Assembly (NCBI GenBank): GCA_050633885.1
Contig: JBOEHK010000004.1
Location: 155,958-219,957, forward strand
DNA from: JAWSVE01 sp050633885
GTDB taxonomy: Bacteria > Pseudomonadota > Gammaproteobacteria > Pseudomonadales > Cellvibrionaceae
Length of the DNA: 64,000 bases
Direction of reading: 5' to 3'
This document shows, piece after piece, positions 19,352-27,600 of this stretch. Position 1 is the stretch's first letter. The number at the start of each line of letters is the position of its first letter. The notes beneath the pieces were generated by a model. It did no database searches. It saw nothing but the letters and a program-made list of their open reading frames with translations, and had not been told where the DNA came from. Made by a program: the position numbers and the translations under genes.

Positions 19352-19505
19352 GTATTCATTATTAATTTTTTTTGCGAGTAGCTCGTTTAAAAAGACGAAA
19401 TACCTTTAATTTATCATAAATGAAAGAAAAAATTCATTTGCCATTCATCTAAAGTAACAATTCAAACGGTATAAATCTCCCGTCGCTAATTTATGCGATA
19501 TTAAA

Positions 19506-19524
19506 CATCTGACTTAATCAGATG
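19506..19524. promoter_or_regulatory. Inverted repeat, candidate operator or RNA hairpin
   Basis: CATCTGA, loop CTTAA, TCAGATG: perfect 7-base arms, about 220 bases before the VPLPA-CTERM start. No T-tract follows, so it is not a terminator. Confidence 0.35.
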
Positions 19525-19530
19525 GTATTT

Positions 19531-19567
19531 CATGTGGATTTTAACTTTTTATTTGGTTTACCACATG
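19531..19567. promoter_or_regulatory. Inverted repeat just upstream of the riboswitch-like RNA
   Basis: CATGTGG (19531-19537) and CCACATG (19561-19567) are perfect inverted arms separated by 23 AT-rich bases, ending about 13 bases before the G-rich start of the candidate riboswitch. Could be an operator or a leader hairpin. Confidence 0.3.
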
Positions 19568-19579
19568 ATTTTTATATTT

Positions 19580-19690
19580 TGGGGGGAAGCCACACTCGTT
19601 GTAAAGCGAGGTCGGAAAGCCACGGGTCTGATGCATTATTTTTATACATACCGTATTTAAAATTTCAAGATAGCCGGGTTGCAATCTCTT
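19580..19690 (+). ncRNA. Candidate c-di-GMP class I (GEMM-like) riboswitch
   Basis: In the 5' leader of the VPLPA-CTERM gene. A perfect 6-base-pair stem CTCGTT/AGCGAG is closed by a GNRA tetraloop GTAA (19595-19610). GGAAAGCCACGGGTCT follows (19614-19629). After a variable AT-rich arm comes AGATAGCCGGGTTGCA (19669-19684). The GNRA-capped stem, the AAAGC-x-ACGGGTCT block and the AGATAGCCGGGTT block are in the order and spacing of GEMM/c-di-GMP-I aptamers. The 5' strand differs from the common GCAAACC pattern (GGGGAAGCCAC here), so it may be a variant or bind a related dinucleotide. No terminator hairpin follows, so control could be at translation. Confidence 0.6.
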
Positions 19691-19743
19691 TTAAATTATT
19701 TACTTAACTTACGTAAGCAAATTAATTAATCAAAGGAGTTGCT

Positions 19744-20595
19744 ATGAAATTAGCAAAAACATTATTGGCTACGACTGTAATTGCGACAAGTTTTGGCGCA
19801 AGTGCTGACTGGATCTCTGCAGGTGGAACAAATGGATTGTTAGGTACCGGAACTGACGGTGAGTTAATTCTTACAGTTTGGAATGTTGCTTCTGAAAAAT
19901 CTTTTACTCAAGATTTAGGCGTTGGCACTAAAGATTTTCTTTTAGGAAATGCAAACGCAGCTCAAACATTTACACTTGACGCACAAGGTCTTAGTTATAT
20001 CGGAGCAGCTGGCAACAGTGCTGATATTCGATATAACGTTGCAGGTTTCAATTCACTTTTTGATCTTCCAACTTATGGCCTTGCTGATGTCGGTTATTAT
20101 TTTACCGGATCACAAGCGCCTACTTACGCAGATTATGTATTTAATATATTCTCTGGACATTCTACAGCGTTTGATCGTTACGAAACTCATCTACTAAATA
20201 ATAATTCAGGCGTTGGCGGTACAACTGACGACCCAGTTTATTTTCTAGAAGGTGGATTGAATTACGCAGGGTCTTCAACTAAATGGGGCGCTGATTATGA
20301 AGGTCTTGGTAATTTGTTCAATCTAGGTACGGTTGCTGGTAATAATTTAGAAGAAGTAGGCGGCTGGGCATTAGTTCGTGATATTAATGCAAACAATGGT
20401 CAAGATGCTGGTCCAATTTTAGATGCAACTATTAATGGTGTTGACGCTTTTTGGAAATTAGACGTTGCTAACGGTACTGTAACCTATGGTACTGCCGGTC
20501 CTGCTGCTGTTCCACTTCCTGCTGCTGCTTGGTTATTTGGTTCAGCTTTGCTTGGTTTAGCAGGTGCTGCTCGTCGCCGTAAATTAGCTGCTTAA
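19744..20595 (+). CDS. VPLPA-CTERM sorting-signal protein (exosortase substrate)
   Basis: Secreted protein of 283 residues. The Sec signal is MKLAKTLLATTVIATSFGASA. The middle has no recognised domain, is Gly/Asn/Thr-rich, lacks cysteine and is acidic. The C-terminus is a complete tripartite sorting signal: the VPLPA motif at residues 256-260, a hydrophobic span AAWLFGSALLGLAGA, and a basic tail ARRRKLAA. This is the signature recognised by exosortase D, encoded at 2237-3853. A strong AAAGGAG ribosome site lies 5-6 bases before the ATG. It is preceded by a riboswitch-like leader and followed after 38 bases by a PstS-like gene. It is probably an abundant matrix or envelope protein. Confidence 0.93.
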   Translation: MKLAKTLLATTVIATSFGASADWISAGGTNGLLGTGTDGELILTVWNVASEKSFTQDLGVGTKDFLLGNANAAQTFTLDAQGLSYIGAAGNSADIRYNVAGFNSLFDLPTYGLADVGYYFTGSQAPTYADYVFNIFSGHSTAFDRYETHLLNNNSGVGGTTDDPVYFLEGGLNYAGSSTKWGADYEGLGNLFNLGTVAGNNLEEVGGWALVRDINANNGQDAGPILDATINGVDAFWKLDVANGTVTYGTAGPAAVPLPAAAWLFGSALLGLAGAARRRKLAA

Positions 20596-20633
20596 TTTTA
20601 CTCTATCATTTAAATTTATTTATGAGGTTTTGT

Positions 20634-22112
20634 ATGAAAATTAAAAGTTTATTTGCAGCTATCGCAACGTTTGCGGCTGCTCAAACTTTCGCATTAGCTC
20701 CAACATCTTCAATTGATGTTGAGCTAACTTTATCTGGTGCAACAGCTGTTGATATCCAGTTCACAAACTACATCAACCAAGTTTGTACTGCTGGTACTTT
20801 GGATGAGTACCGTCAAGATTCTGACGTGGCTCGTGTTTTTACTTGTACTATTTCAAACGCTACAGTACCAGGACTTTCTCAAGCAAATTTGAATGTTATG
20901 TTCAGAAAAGCTTCGGGCGGTTCAAGTCAAGGTGTTGGTCCAGTTTTCAATAACGCAACTGTACCCAGTATCGAAATTGATCCTCAATTAGGTGGTTCTT
21001 GTGTCAATCAATCTGTTGGTCAATGGTTATGTCCAGACACTAATATCAATGTACCAGCTATGGTAGGTGTTTCAGATGTTGAACCTGATATGTTCAGTAT
21101 CGCGGCAAATGGTGGCCTCACTCTTAGCGGTCCTGGTTGGTCAGCTAACGGTTCTCCACAGCCCGTTAATGTTCAAACATTTGGCGTTGTTGTCACTAAA
21201 GATCTTCGTGATGCATTACAAACTGCTCAAGGTTTAGTGACAGGTTCTGAAGAAGTTAGCGAAATGCCAACTCTATCTTCAGCTGTCATTGCTAATCTTT
21301 TCTCAGGCAGTATCCCACTTTGGAGCTCTATGAAGGATGCTTCGGGTAATGCAATTACCACTAACTCACCTGAAGTTGAAGTATGTCTTCGTGCAGCTGG
21401 TTCAGGTACCCAAGCACAATTCAATGCTTTCTACATGAAAAACCCATGTGCTTATCGTGGAGCGAGTTCATTCACTAAACTAGGTTTGGAAGTTGGATCA
21501 GATTGTAATAATCAGAACAACGATATAACTCAATGTGGTGGTTTTGGTGGTAGTGCTCCTCCACACATTCACTGGAATAATGGTTCATCTGATCTTGGTA
21601 AATGTATGACGAATGTTGCTGCAGCTAATCGCACAGCAATTGGCGTACAATCTATCGAGAAAGTAGGTGAGAGCCGTTCAGACCGTAACCAATTCAAATA
21701 CATTCGTGTGAATGGAGTTGCGCCAACGTTGGAAAATGTTCATGCCGGCCTTTACCAAAACGTTGCTTCAGCATCAATCCAATGGAATGCTAACATCGAT
21801 GCTAATGCAGATCGTTTAGCTTTGGCTACTGGTTTACGTTCGACAAGTCAAGACGTTGCTGCTGTTCAAACTTTTAACACTAGCTTGAAAGTCACTCCTC
21901 AAAACTTCCCAGGGTTTTTGGAAAATGGCGTACCAGCTGATGTTGGTAGTTTAGCGCTTGTTGGTTTGTCTGGTAACAATGCAAACGTGACGACTCCTTT
22001 TGATGCTGCTAACCCAACATCTGTATACAATCAAAGATTATCAGATCCAATCTCTTGTTCAATTCCTCGTATCAATGGGGACATTAGTGTTGCCACTCAA
22101 GGCACTAATTAA
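20634..22112 (+). CDS. Secreted PstS-like (PBP superfamily) protein
   Basis: A 492-residue exported protein with signal MKIKSLFAAIATFAAAQTFA. The start at 20634 is preferred over the ATG at 20622 because GAGG lies 6 bases upstream and the signal begins cleanly. It contains VELTLSGATAVDIQF near the N-terminus and CLRAAGSGTQAQFNAFY around residue 265. These resemble the SGA and AGSGT phosphate/anion-binding loops of PstS-type substrate-binding proteins, and IGVQSIEKVGESRSDRN fits the following strand. Several cysteines could form disulfides, which fits the DsbC-like gene further on. No ABC transporter partners are nearby, and there is no sorting signal. It ends at a strong terminator. Ligand and role unknown. 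Confidence 0.7.
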   Translation: MKIKSLFAAIATFAAAQTFALAPTSSIDVELTLSGATAVDIQFTNYINQVCTAGTLDEYRQDSDVARVFTCTISNATVPGLSQANLNVMFRKASGGSSQGVGPVFNNATVPSIEIDPQLGGSCVNQSVGQWLCPDTNINVPAMVGVSDVEPDMFSIAANGGLTLSGPGWSANGSPQPVNVQTFGVVVTKDLRDALQTAQGLVTGSEEVSEMPTLSSAVIANLFSGSIPLWSSMKDASGNAITTNSPEVEVCLRAAGSGTQAQFNAFYMKNPCAYRGASSFTKLGLEVGSDCNNQNNDITQCGGFGGSAPPHIHWNNGSSDLGKCMTNVAAANRTAIGVQSIEKVGESRSDRNQFKYIRVNGVAPTLENVHAGLYQNVASASIQWNANIDANADRLALATGLRSTSQDVAAVQTFNTSLKVTPQNFPGFLENGVPADVGSLALVGLSGNNANVTTPFDAANPTSVYNQRLSDPISCSIPRINGDISVATQGTN

Positions 22113-22133
22113 TCCAATTGACTAAAAACATAA

Positions 22134-22165
22134 GTTTTAGGCGGCGCAATGCCGCCTTTTTTATT
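22134..22165 (+). terminator. Rho-independent terminator after the PstS-like gene
   Basis: GGCGGC (22140-22145), loop GCAAT, GCCGCC (22151-22156), followed by TTTTTTATTTT. Strong GC stem with T-tract on the plus strand. It ends the VPLPA-CTERM/PstS-like transcription unit. Confidence 0.93.
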
Positions 22166-22184
22166 TTATAACACTATTACCCAG

Positions 22185-22775
22185 TTATTTTTTTGGTATT
22201 TTTATTTCTTTTGTTAATCTTTTATCAACTTGGTTCCTTATTTTCATTTCTAAACCTGATGCCCAATGCCCAATAAAAGAGGCCTGATCAGCTCTTAAGT
22301 CAGTGTGTATGTCTACATATTTTTTACCTATATCGCTAGAATAAAACTGATAGAGTTCTTTTAATTCATCTTTTGTAAAATATTTTTTGTACACTGAATA
22401 TAAAATTTTATTGAGTGAATTTTCTTTATCAATTTGATTGTTGATATACTTAGCAGTTTCCTCTTCGACTATTTCAAAGGAACGCTTATCAATATCAGGT
22501 ATTTGATTTTTCAGGATATTTGAATATTTTTTCGTGTAAAGATCTGTATAAATTTCAGCGATTGTTTTTCCATCCTCTTTGAGAGATACATCAATTATTT
22601 TATCGATAATCTCCATTTCTTTTTTATCAATATCTAAACCATGGTATTCATCTCCACTTGCTGGAATTGATGATAGTGCCGTAAGTAATACTGGAGATAA
22701 CATCATTAACTTATATCTAAGATTACATTTGAAGTGTGAAGCTAGTGGTTTAATTTGTTTAAATCTCATGATCAT
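22185..22775 (-). CDS. DUF2059 domain protein
   Basis: Exported protein of about 196 residues in the convergent orientation to the PstS-like gene. The C-terminal part has the DUF2059 hallmark: YKKYFTKDELKELYQFYSSD followed by IGKKYV. An N-terminal hydrophobic segment (KLMMLSPVLLTALSSIPASG) acts as signal. The start is uncertain: the longest frame begins at 22835. The ATG at 22775 has a GAGAG ribosome site just upstream, and a shorter start at about 22706 would place the signal at the very N-terminus. Charged helices dominate the mature part. DUF2059 proteins are periplasmic and of unknown function. Confidence 0.72.
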   Translation of the reverse strand: MIMRFKQIKPLASHFKCNLRYKLMMLSPVLLTALSSIPASGDEYHGLDIDKKEMEIIDKIIDVSLKEDGKTIAEIYTDLYTKKYSNILKNQIPDIDKRSFEIVEEETAKYINNQIDKENSLNKILYSVYKKYFTKDELKELYQFYSSDIGKKYVDIHTDLRADQASFIGHWASGLEMKIRNQVDKRLTKEIKIPKK

Positions 22776-23126
22776 TATCTCTCGTGTTTGTGAAGTTGAA
22801 TTAAGATCGATATTAAAAATGGTTGGGCTCATCAATCATAGAAGATGCGTAATCCTAATTTGACTTTGTTAAATTGAATTGACAAAAAATTAAACTGAAA
22901 GTTATTCAACAAAACCATCAAATGTAATGCTTTATTCTTACAAGAAGAATGTTTTTGATCTAAATTTGTTCAAATGAAATAAAAACGACATAAATATTTA
23001 ACACGAATTTCCTTTTAGATTGCTAGAGTGCGCCTTTATTTTTCTCAACAGCATCTGACTCATACTGCAGTCGGCTTTTTTCTTCTAAAGATAATCATTC
23101 ACACTTTTATAATATCGAAACCACTA
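22776..23126. promoter_or_regulatory. Gap between DUF2059 and the TPS operon, likely divergent promoters
   Basis: AT-rich, no gene seen. A perfect TTGACA at 22879-22884 could be the -35 of the plus-strand TPS operon, but the best -10 at 17-18 bases (TTATTC/TATTCA) is poor. The promoter call is therefore weak. Confidence 0.3.
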
Positions 23127-24689
23127 ATGCAGAAAATAATATATCGATCAGTATTGTTTGCCGGCTTTATCATGTTTTCTGCAATGAGCTCTGCGGTCAC
23201 TTTTTTTGATATATGGGAATATCGTATTGAAGGCGTCAAACACCTTGATCAATCGGTTGTTCAGCGTGCAGTTGAGCCATTTTTGGGTGAGGCAAGAACA
23301 ATAGATGATATCGATAAAGCCGCTCAAGCCATACAAACGCTCTATCAAAAAGCTGGGTATCCAACGACCGCTATCAGTGTTCCCAATCAAGATATTAATC
23401 GAGGTGTTATTACACTAGTTGTAGATGAAACTGTTGTACGGCAGGTGAAAATTGTAGGTTCTAAATATTTTTCTCTGGATAATATTCGTAAGCAATTTCC
23501 ATCGCTGGAAGAGGGGAAAGTACTGAATGTCCCGGCATTACAAACCCAAGCTCGGTTAGCTAATCAGGTAAATAGAGATTTGAAAATTGTACCTGCTCTA
23601 AAGGCATCGCCACAACCAGGAGCTATAGACGTAGATTTAACAGTAGCCGATGAATTGCCTTTTCACGGTGGAATAGAAGTGACTAACTATCATACTGAAA
23701 CAACAACACCTACACGACTCAGTGCTGATTTTCGCTATGGTAACTTGTGGCAAAAAAATCACGAAGTATCTATTCAGTTTCAAGTTACTCCAGAGAATAC
23801 AGATGAGGTTCAAGTAGTCGCGGGAAGTTATTTAATGCCAATTAACAATTTGAGCGGAAAATTAGCACTATATGCTGTTGATTCCCAATCCCAATTATCT
23901 GTTGCTGTAAATGATATAGAAGTTATCGGCAACGGTAGAATTTACGGACTCCGCTGGGTTCAGCCCATTAAACAAACACCTAGAGCCATCCATAGTTTTT
24001 CAATCGGTGGGGACTACAAAGATTTTGATGAAAATCTTGAGCTTCCCGGCGATGTGACTATAACAACACCCATTCAGTATTCCACATTTTCCGCACAATA
24101 TAATTTATATCACCGTGGGAAAAAAGTTACTGACACTGCATCCACTGGATTTACTTTTGGTTCTAGGCTTTTTAATAATGATAGTAGTGAATTCGGGATA
24201 AAAAGAAGTCAAGCTGATAGTAGTTTTTCTTTGTGGCGCTTTAATTGGAAAAGGGCCTATCAAGTTTTAGATAATTGGGAAATTAGCCATTCTATTCGTG
24301 GCCAAATTACCGAATCTCCTTTGGTGAGTAATGAACAAATGAGTGCTGGCGGAGTTACTTCTGTTAGGGGGTATTACGAATCACAAATCCAAGGAGACTC
24401 TGGTTGGATTGGAACCATCGAAATACTACCACCATCTTGGGAACCAAAATTTAACTGGATTGATGGTGTCTCACCTTATCTTTTTTATGATGCGTCGCGT
24501 TTGCGGCTAAATCAACCATTAACTGATCAGCAAAGTAATTTCTCTATCGCAAGTTTTGGAGCCGGTTTTAAAACTATGTTTTTTGATAGCGTGCATTTAA
24601 AAGTTGAAAGCGGATACCCCTTAAAGCATGAGGGGAGTATTGAGAAAGGCGATATAGCAACAAGAGCCAGCTTACGGATGGATTTTTAA
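23127..24689 (+). CDS. TpsB outer-membrane transporter of a two-partner secretion system (ShlB/FhaC family)
   Basis: Omp85-superfamily barrel that exports the TpsA encoded immediately downstream. The start at 23127 is chosen over 23028 because it gives a signal peptide (MQKIIYRSVLFAGFIMFSAM). Two POTRA-like domains occupy about 25-190 (DIWEYRIEGVKHLDQSVVQR and VVRQVKIVGSKYFSLDNI). A 16-stranded barrel follows, containing the VRGYYESQIQGDSGW segment that corresponds to the VRGY/F motif of the lid loop. It terminates in a Phe-ending strand ATRASLRMDF. About 520 residues is normal for FhaC-type proteins. Its TAA overlaps the tpsA ATG (TAATG), coupling the pair. Confidence 0.92.
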   Translation: MQKIIYRSVLFAGFIMFSAMSSAVTFFDIWEYRIEGVKHLDQSVVQRAVEPFLGEARTIDDIDKAAQAIQTLYQKAGYPTTAISVPNQDINRGVITLVVDETVVRQVKIVGSKYFSLDNIRKQFPSLEEGKVLNVPALQTQARLANQVNRDLKIVPALKASPQPGAIDVDLTVADELPFHGGIEVTNYHTETTTPTRLSADFRYGNLWQKNHEVSIQFQVTPENTDEVQVVAGSYLMPINNLSGKLALYAVDSQSQLSVAVNDIEVIGNGRIYGLRWVQPIKQTPRAIHSFSIGGDYKDFDENLELPGDVTITTPIQYSTFSAQYNLYHRGKKVTDTASTGFTFGSRLFNNDSSEFGIKRSQADSSFSLWRFNWKRAYQVLDNWEISHSIRGQITESPLVSNEQMSAGGVTSVRGYYESQIQGDSGWIGTIEILPPSWEPKFNWIDGVSPYLFYDASRLRLNQPLTDQQSNFSIASFGAGFKTMFFDSVHLKVESGYPLKHEGSIEKGDIATRASLRMDF

Positions 24690-27600
24690 TGAAGATATAT
24701 TTCGATAATATCAAAAAAAATAAGGCGAAAAAAAATGCAATGAATAACAATTCAAAGCATCATTTTTTAGCTACATGCTTTTCCTCAACGTTATTTTTTA
24801 CAAGTTTAGGGATAGGAGCTAGTTTTTTAGTAGTCGATAACATTAATGCGCAAACACAACAAATAACAACAGCTAGACCAACCGATAGGTGGAAAGAAAA
24901 TACCTCTGGATCATACTTAGGCAATTTGGGGATTCCTGTAAAAATAGATAATCTATTACCTCAATTAGAAACAACAGATGATGATTTATTAGCCGGGCTA
25001 AAGTCTGGATCAGCAACAATTACAACCTCTGAAGATGGATTTAATTTAATTGTTGACCAAGACGGTAATCGATTGCTGGCCTATTGGGATAGTTTTAACA
25101 TTGGCGCAAACAATCAAGTTATTTTTAATCAGCCAAATCAAGATTCCGTAGCATTAAATATCATTGGACAAGAATCACCTAGCGCAATATTTGGATCCTT
25201 AACATGTAGCGCGGCTTGTTGGCTGATTAATCCAAACGGAATATTTTTTGGTGAAGGCTCTCAAATTAATACTCGAGGTTTTATCGCGGCAGCGATGGAA
25301 TTCACGGGTGTTCCTATGGATTCTGCTTTAATCGACTCTAATGTTACACAATGGTTTGAACGAGATAATTTATTTGATGGTATTGACACCAGCTTACCTT
25401 TTCTAACGAATGCACACGATCATACTCAAGATATTACCGATGGTGATAATGATGTGCCTCGGATCATAGTTCAATCAGGCGCCGAGATTGTAAGTAATAA
25501 TGCAACGGCATTGCTTGCTGGCCCCGAAGTCATCAACGAGGGATATATTAGTAGCGAAGAGGGCCAGGTCGTTTTAGCTGGGTCAAAAAAAGATGTTTTT
25601 TTAGCATTAACTGACCCTGAAGCAAAGCCAACAGCAAAGCTCGATTATCGAGGTTTTTTAGTTGAAGTAAATTCCGGATCTGGAGATGAGAGAGGTGCTG
25701 TTGTTAATGCCGGGGAACTTGTCTCTAATTTTGGTAATGTCACTCTTGTAGCTAGTGAAATTGTTCAAGCAGGAAAAATAAAATCAAAAACTGCTGTAGA
25801 TGTAAATGGCTCCATTCGATTAATTTCACGTGACCAGGCCGAAGTAAAAGCCTTGGGTAATGCGCTTGACACAATTGATGTTATTGTCCCTTTATACTAC
25901 GAAAATAATACTGAAGTACCACGAAAAGCCAATAGTAATATTGCCATAGGTACAGAATCTGGTGATATCACTATTGCTAAAGATAGTGTCATGGAAATCA
26001 CTGTAGATGATTCATCACGAACTGCAACGGATGCAGACTCTTTTCAACAGCCTAAATCTCAAGTCATTGTTGAAGCTAATACTATCGTAATGGAAGAAAA
26101 CTCTTCAATTGTTGCCCCAAGTGGTGAAGTGATTATTCGTGCAAGAGAAAATCCCGATAAAGAATTAACATTATCACAAACAGATATTGATTCGGAATCT
26201 TTGTTTGAAATGCGAGATGGAAGCTCCATAGATGTATCAGGCACTACAACAACCCAATTAGATTCTTCACGAAACACAGTAAAATTCTTTGTTACATCCG
26301 ATGAGTTAAAAAATTCACCAGAACAAAAAAATGGCGTGTTATTGCGTGAGACAGTAGAAATCGATATTCAACGTGGAACCGATTTATTTGATTGGACAGT
26401 TGCTCTAGATAATATTCAAAAGACGGCTAACGAAAGATCGGCAACTGGGGGCAGTGTTTCAATTCGCTCTGATAATGCAACAATAATAGGAAATAATACT
26501 ACCGTCGATGTATCAGGTGGTTACGTAACTTATGATGCAGGATTTGTTCAAACAACAAGACTTTTAGGTCAAAATGGTTTTGTAGACATTAGCGATGCAA
26601 ATCCTAATGATCTGTACCTTTCTATTATTAATACTGAAGAGCAATTAGTTTCTGATCCAAAATGGGGGTCAGTTAACAACTATCGTCCAGGCCTTGGTCC
26701 CAGTCTAAATTATCGAGAAGAATATATTGAAGGCAAGAATGCTGGTTTCTTAACCATCGACTCACCATCTCAACTACTTTCAGATTCATCTGCACTGTTA
26801 GCTTCAGTAAAGCAAGGAGTTTTCCAAAGACAATTTTCAAATTCTGCAACAGCTGGCGATATCACGTTAAATTTATTTTCAACAAAATCATTTGATATAA
26901 GAATTGTTGATTACGCAGGCAGTATCGAAAAACAGTTAATGGATCAGCGAGTGCTACAGGGACTTATACCTGGGAATCCATTATCAAATGGCGAGCTGAT
27001 TATAGATTCAGAAGTGATTGAAAGAAGCGGAGCAAAAAAGTTTGTACTTAAGAATGAGTTTGGATCAATCTTGCAAGACGATACAGATTTAAATCTTGGT
27101 CGACAAAGCGGCCTAGATTTTACGGCACAGAATATAGAGATTCAAGGCAATATACATACAACCGGCGGAGATATTCTTCTTTCTCAAAAAAACAATCTTA
27201 ATGAAGGGCGCTTATTTATAAACGGCACTATTGATACCAGTGGTGAATGGGTAAATGATACTTTTTCAAGAACAACAGTTGCAAGTAGATTATCAAATCA
27301 AAATACGCGCAGCGTTCTTAGCAATCAGTACAATGTAGCATCTATTGACGCTGGCGATATCAATCTTTCCTCAGAGGTATTATTAGAATTATCTGACACT
27401 GCTTCATTTTCTTTAAATGCAGGTGCTTGGCTTAAAAATTCAGAAAAGTTATCCATTGGTAAAGCAGGAAATATAGATCTCACGGCCAAAAAAGATGGCG
27501 GCTTACCAGCACAATTTATATCACATGGACCTTTATCTATTAGCGCACTCGATGGGAATTCGGGTGGCACTTTAAGCTTTTCAGTTAAGGATATTGTTGT

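Larger units (their letters stand above)
18883..19743. promoter_or_regulatory. Divergent regulatory gap between the EPS operon and the VPLPA-CTERM gene
   Basis: No protein gene is supported in these 861 bases. The region is very AT-rich and must hold promoters for the minus-strand EPS operon and the plus-strand VPLPA-CTERM gene. It contains a 15-base palindrome (19337-19351), a 7-base-pair hairpin/operator (19506-19524), a 7-base inverted repeat (19531-19567) and a candidate c-di-GMP riboswitch (about 19580-19690). No confident -35/-10 or sigma-54 -24/-12 pair was identified. Confidence 0.7.

Noticed and set aside
23028..23126. Upstream start of TpsB adding 33 residues
   Set aside because: It would place a second hydrophobic stretch before the true signal peptide; the ATG at 23127 gives a normal export signal.
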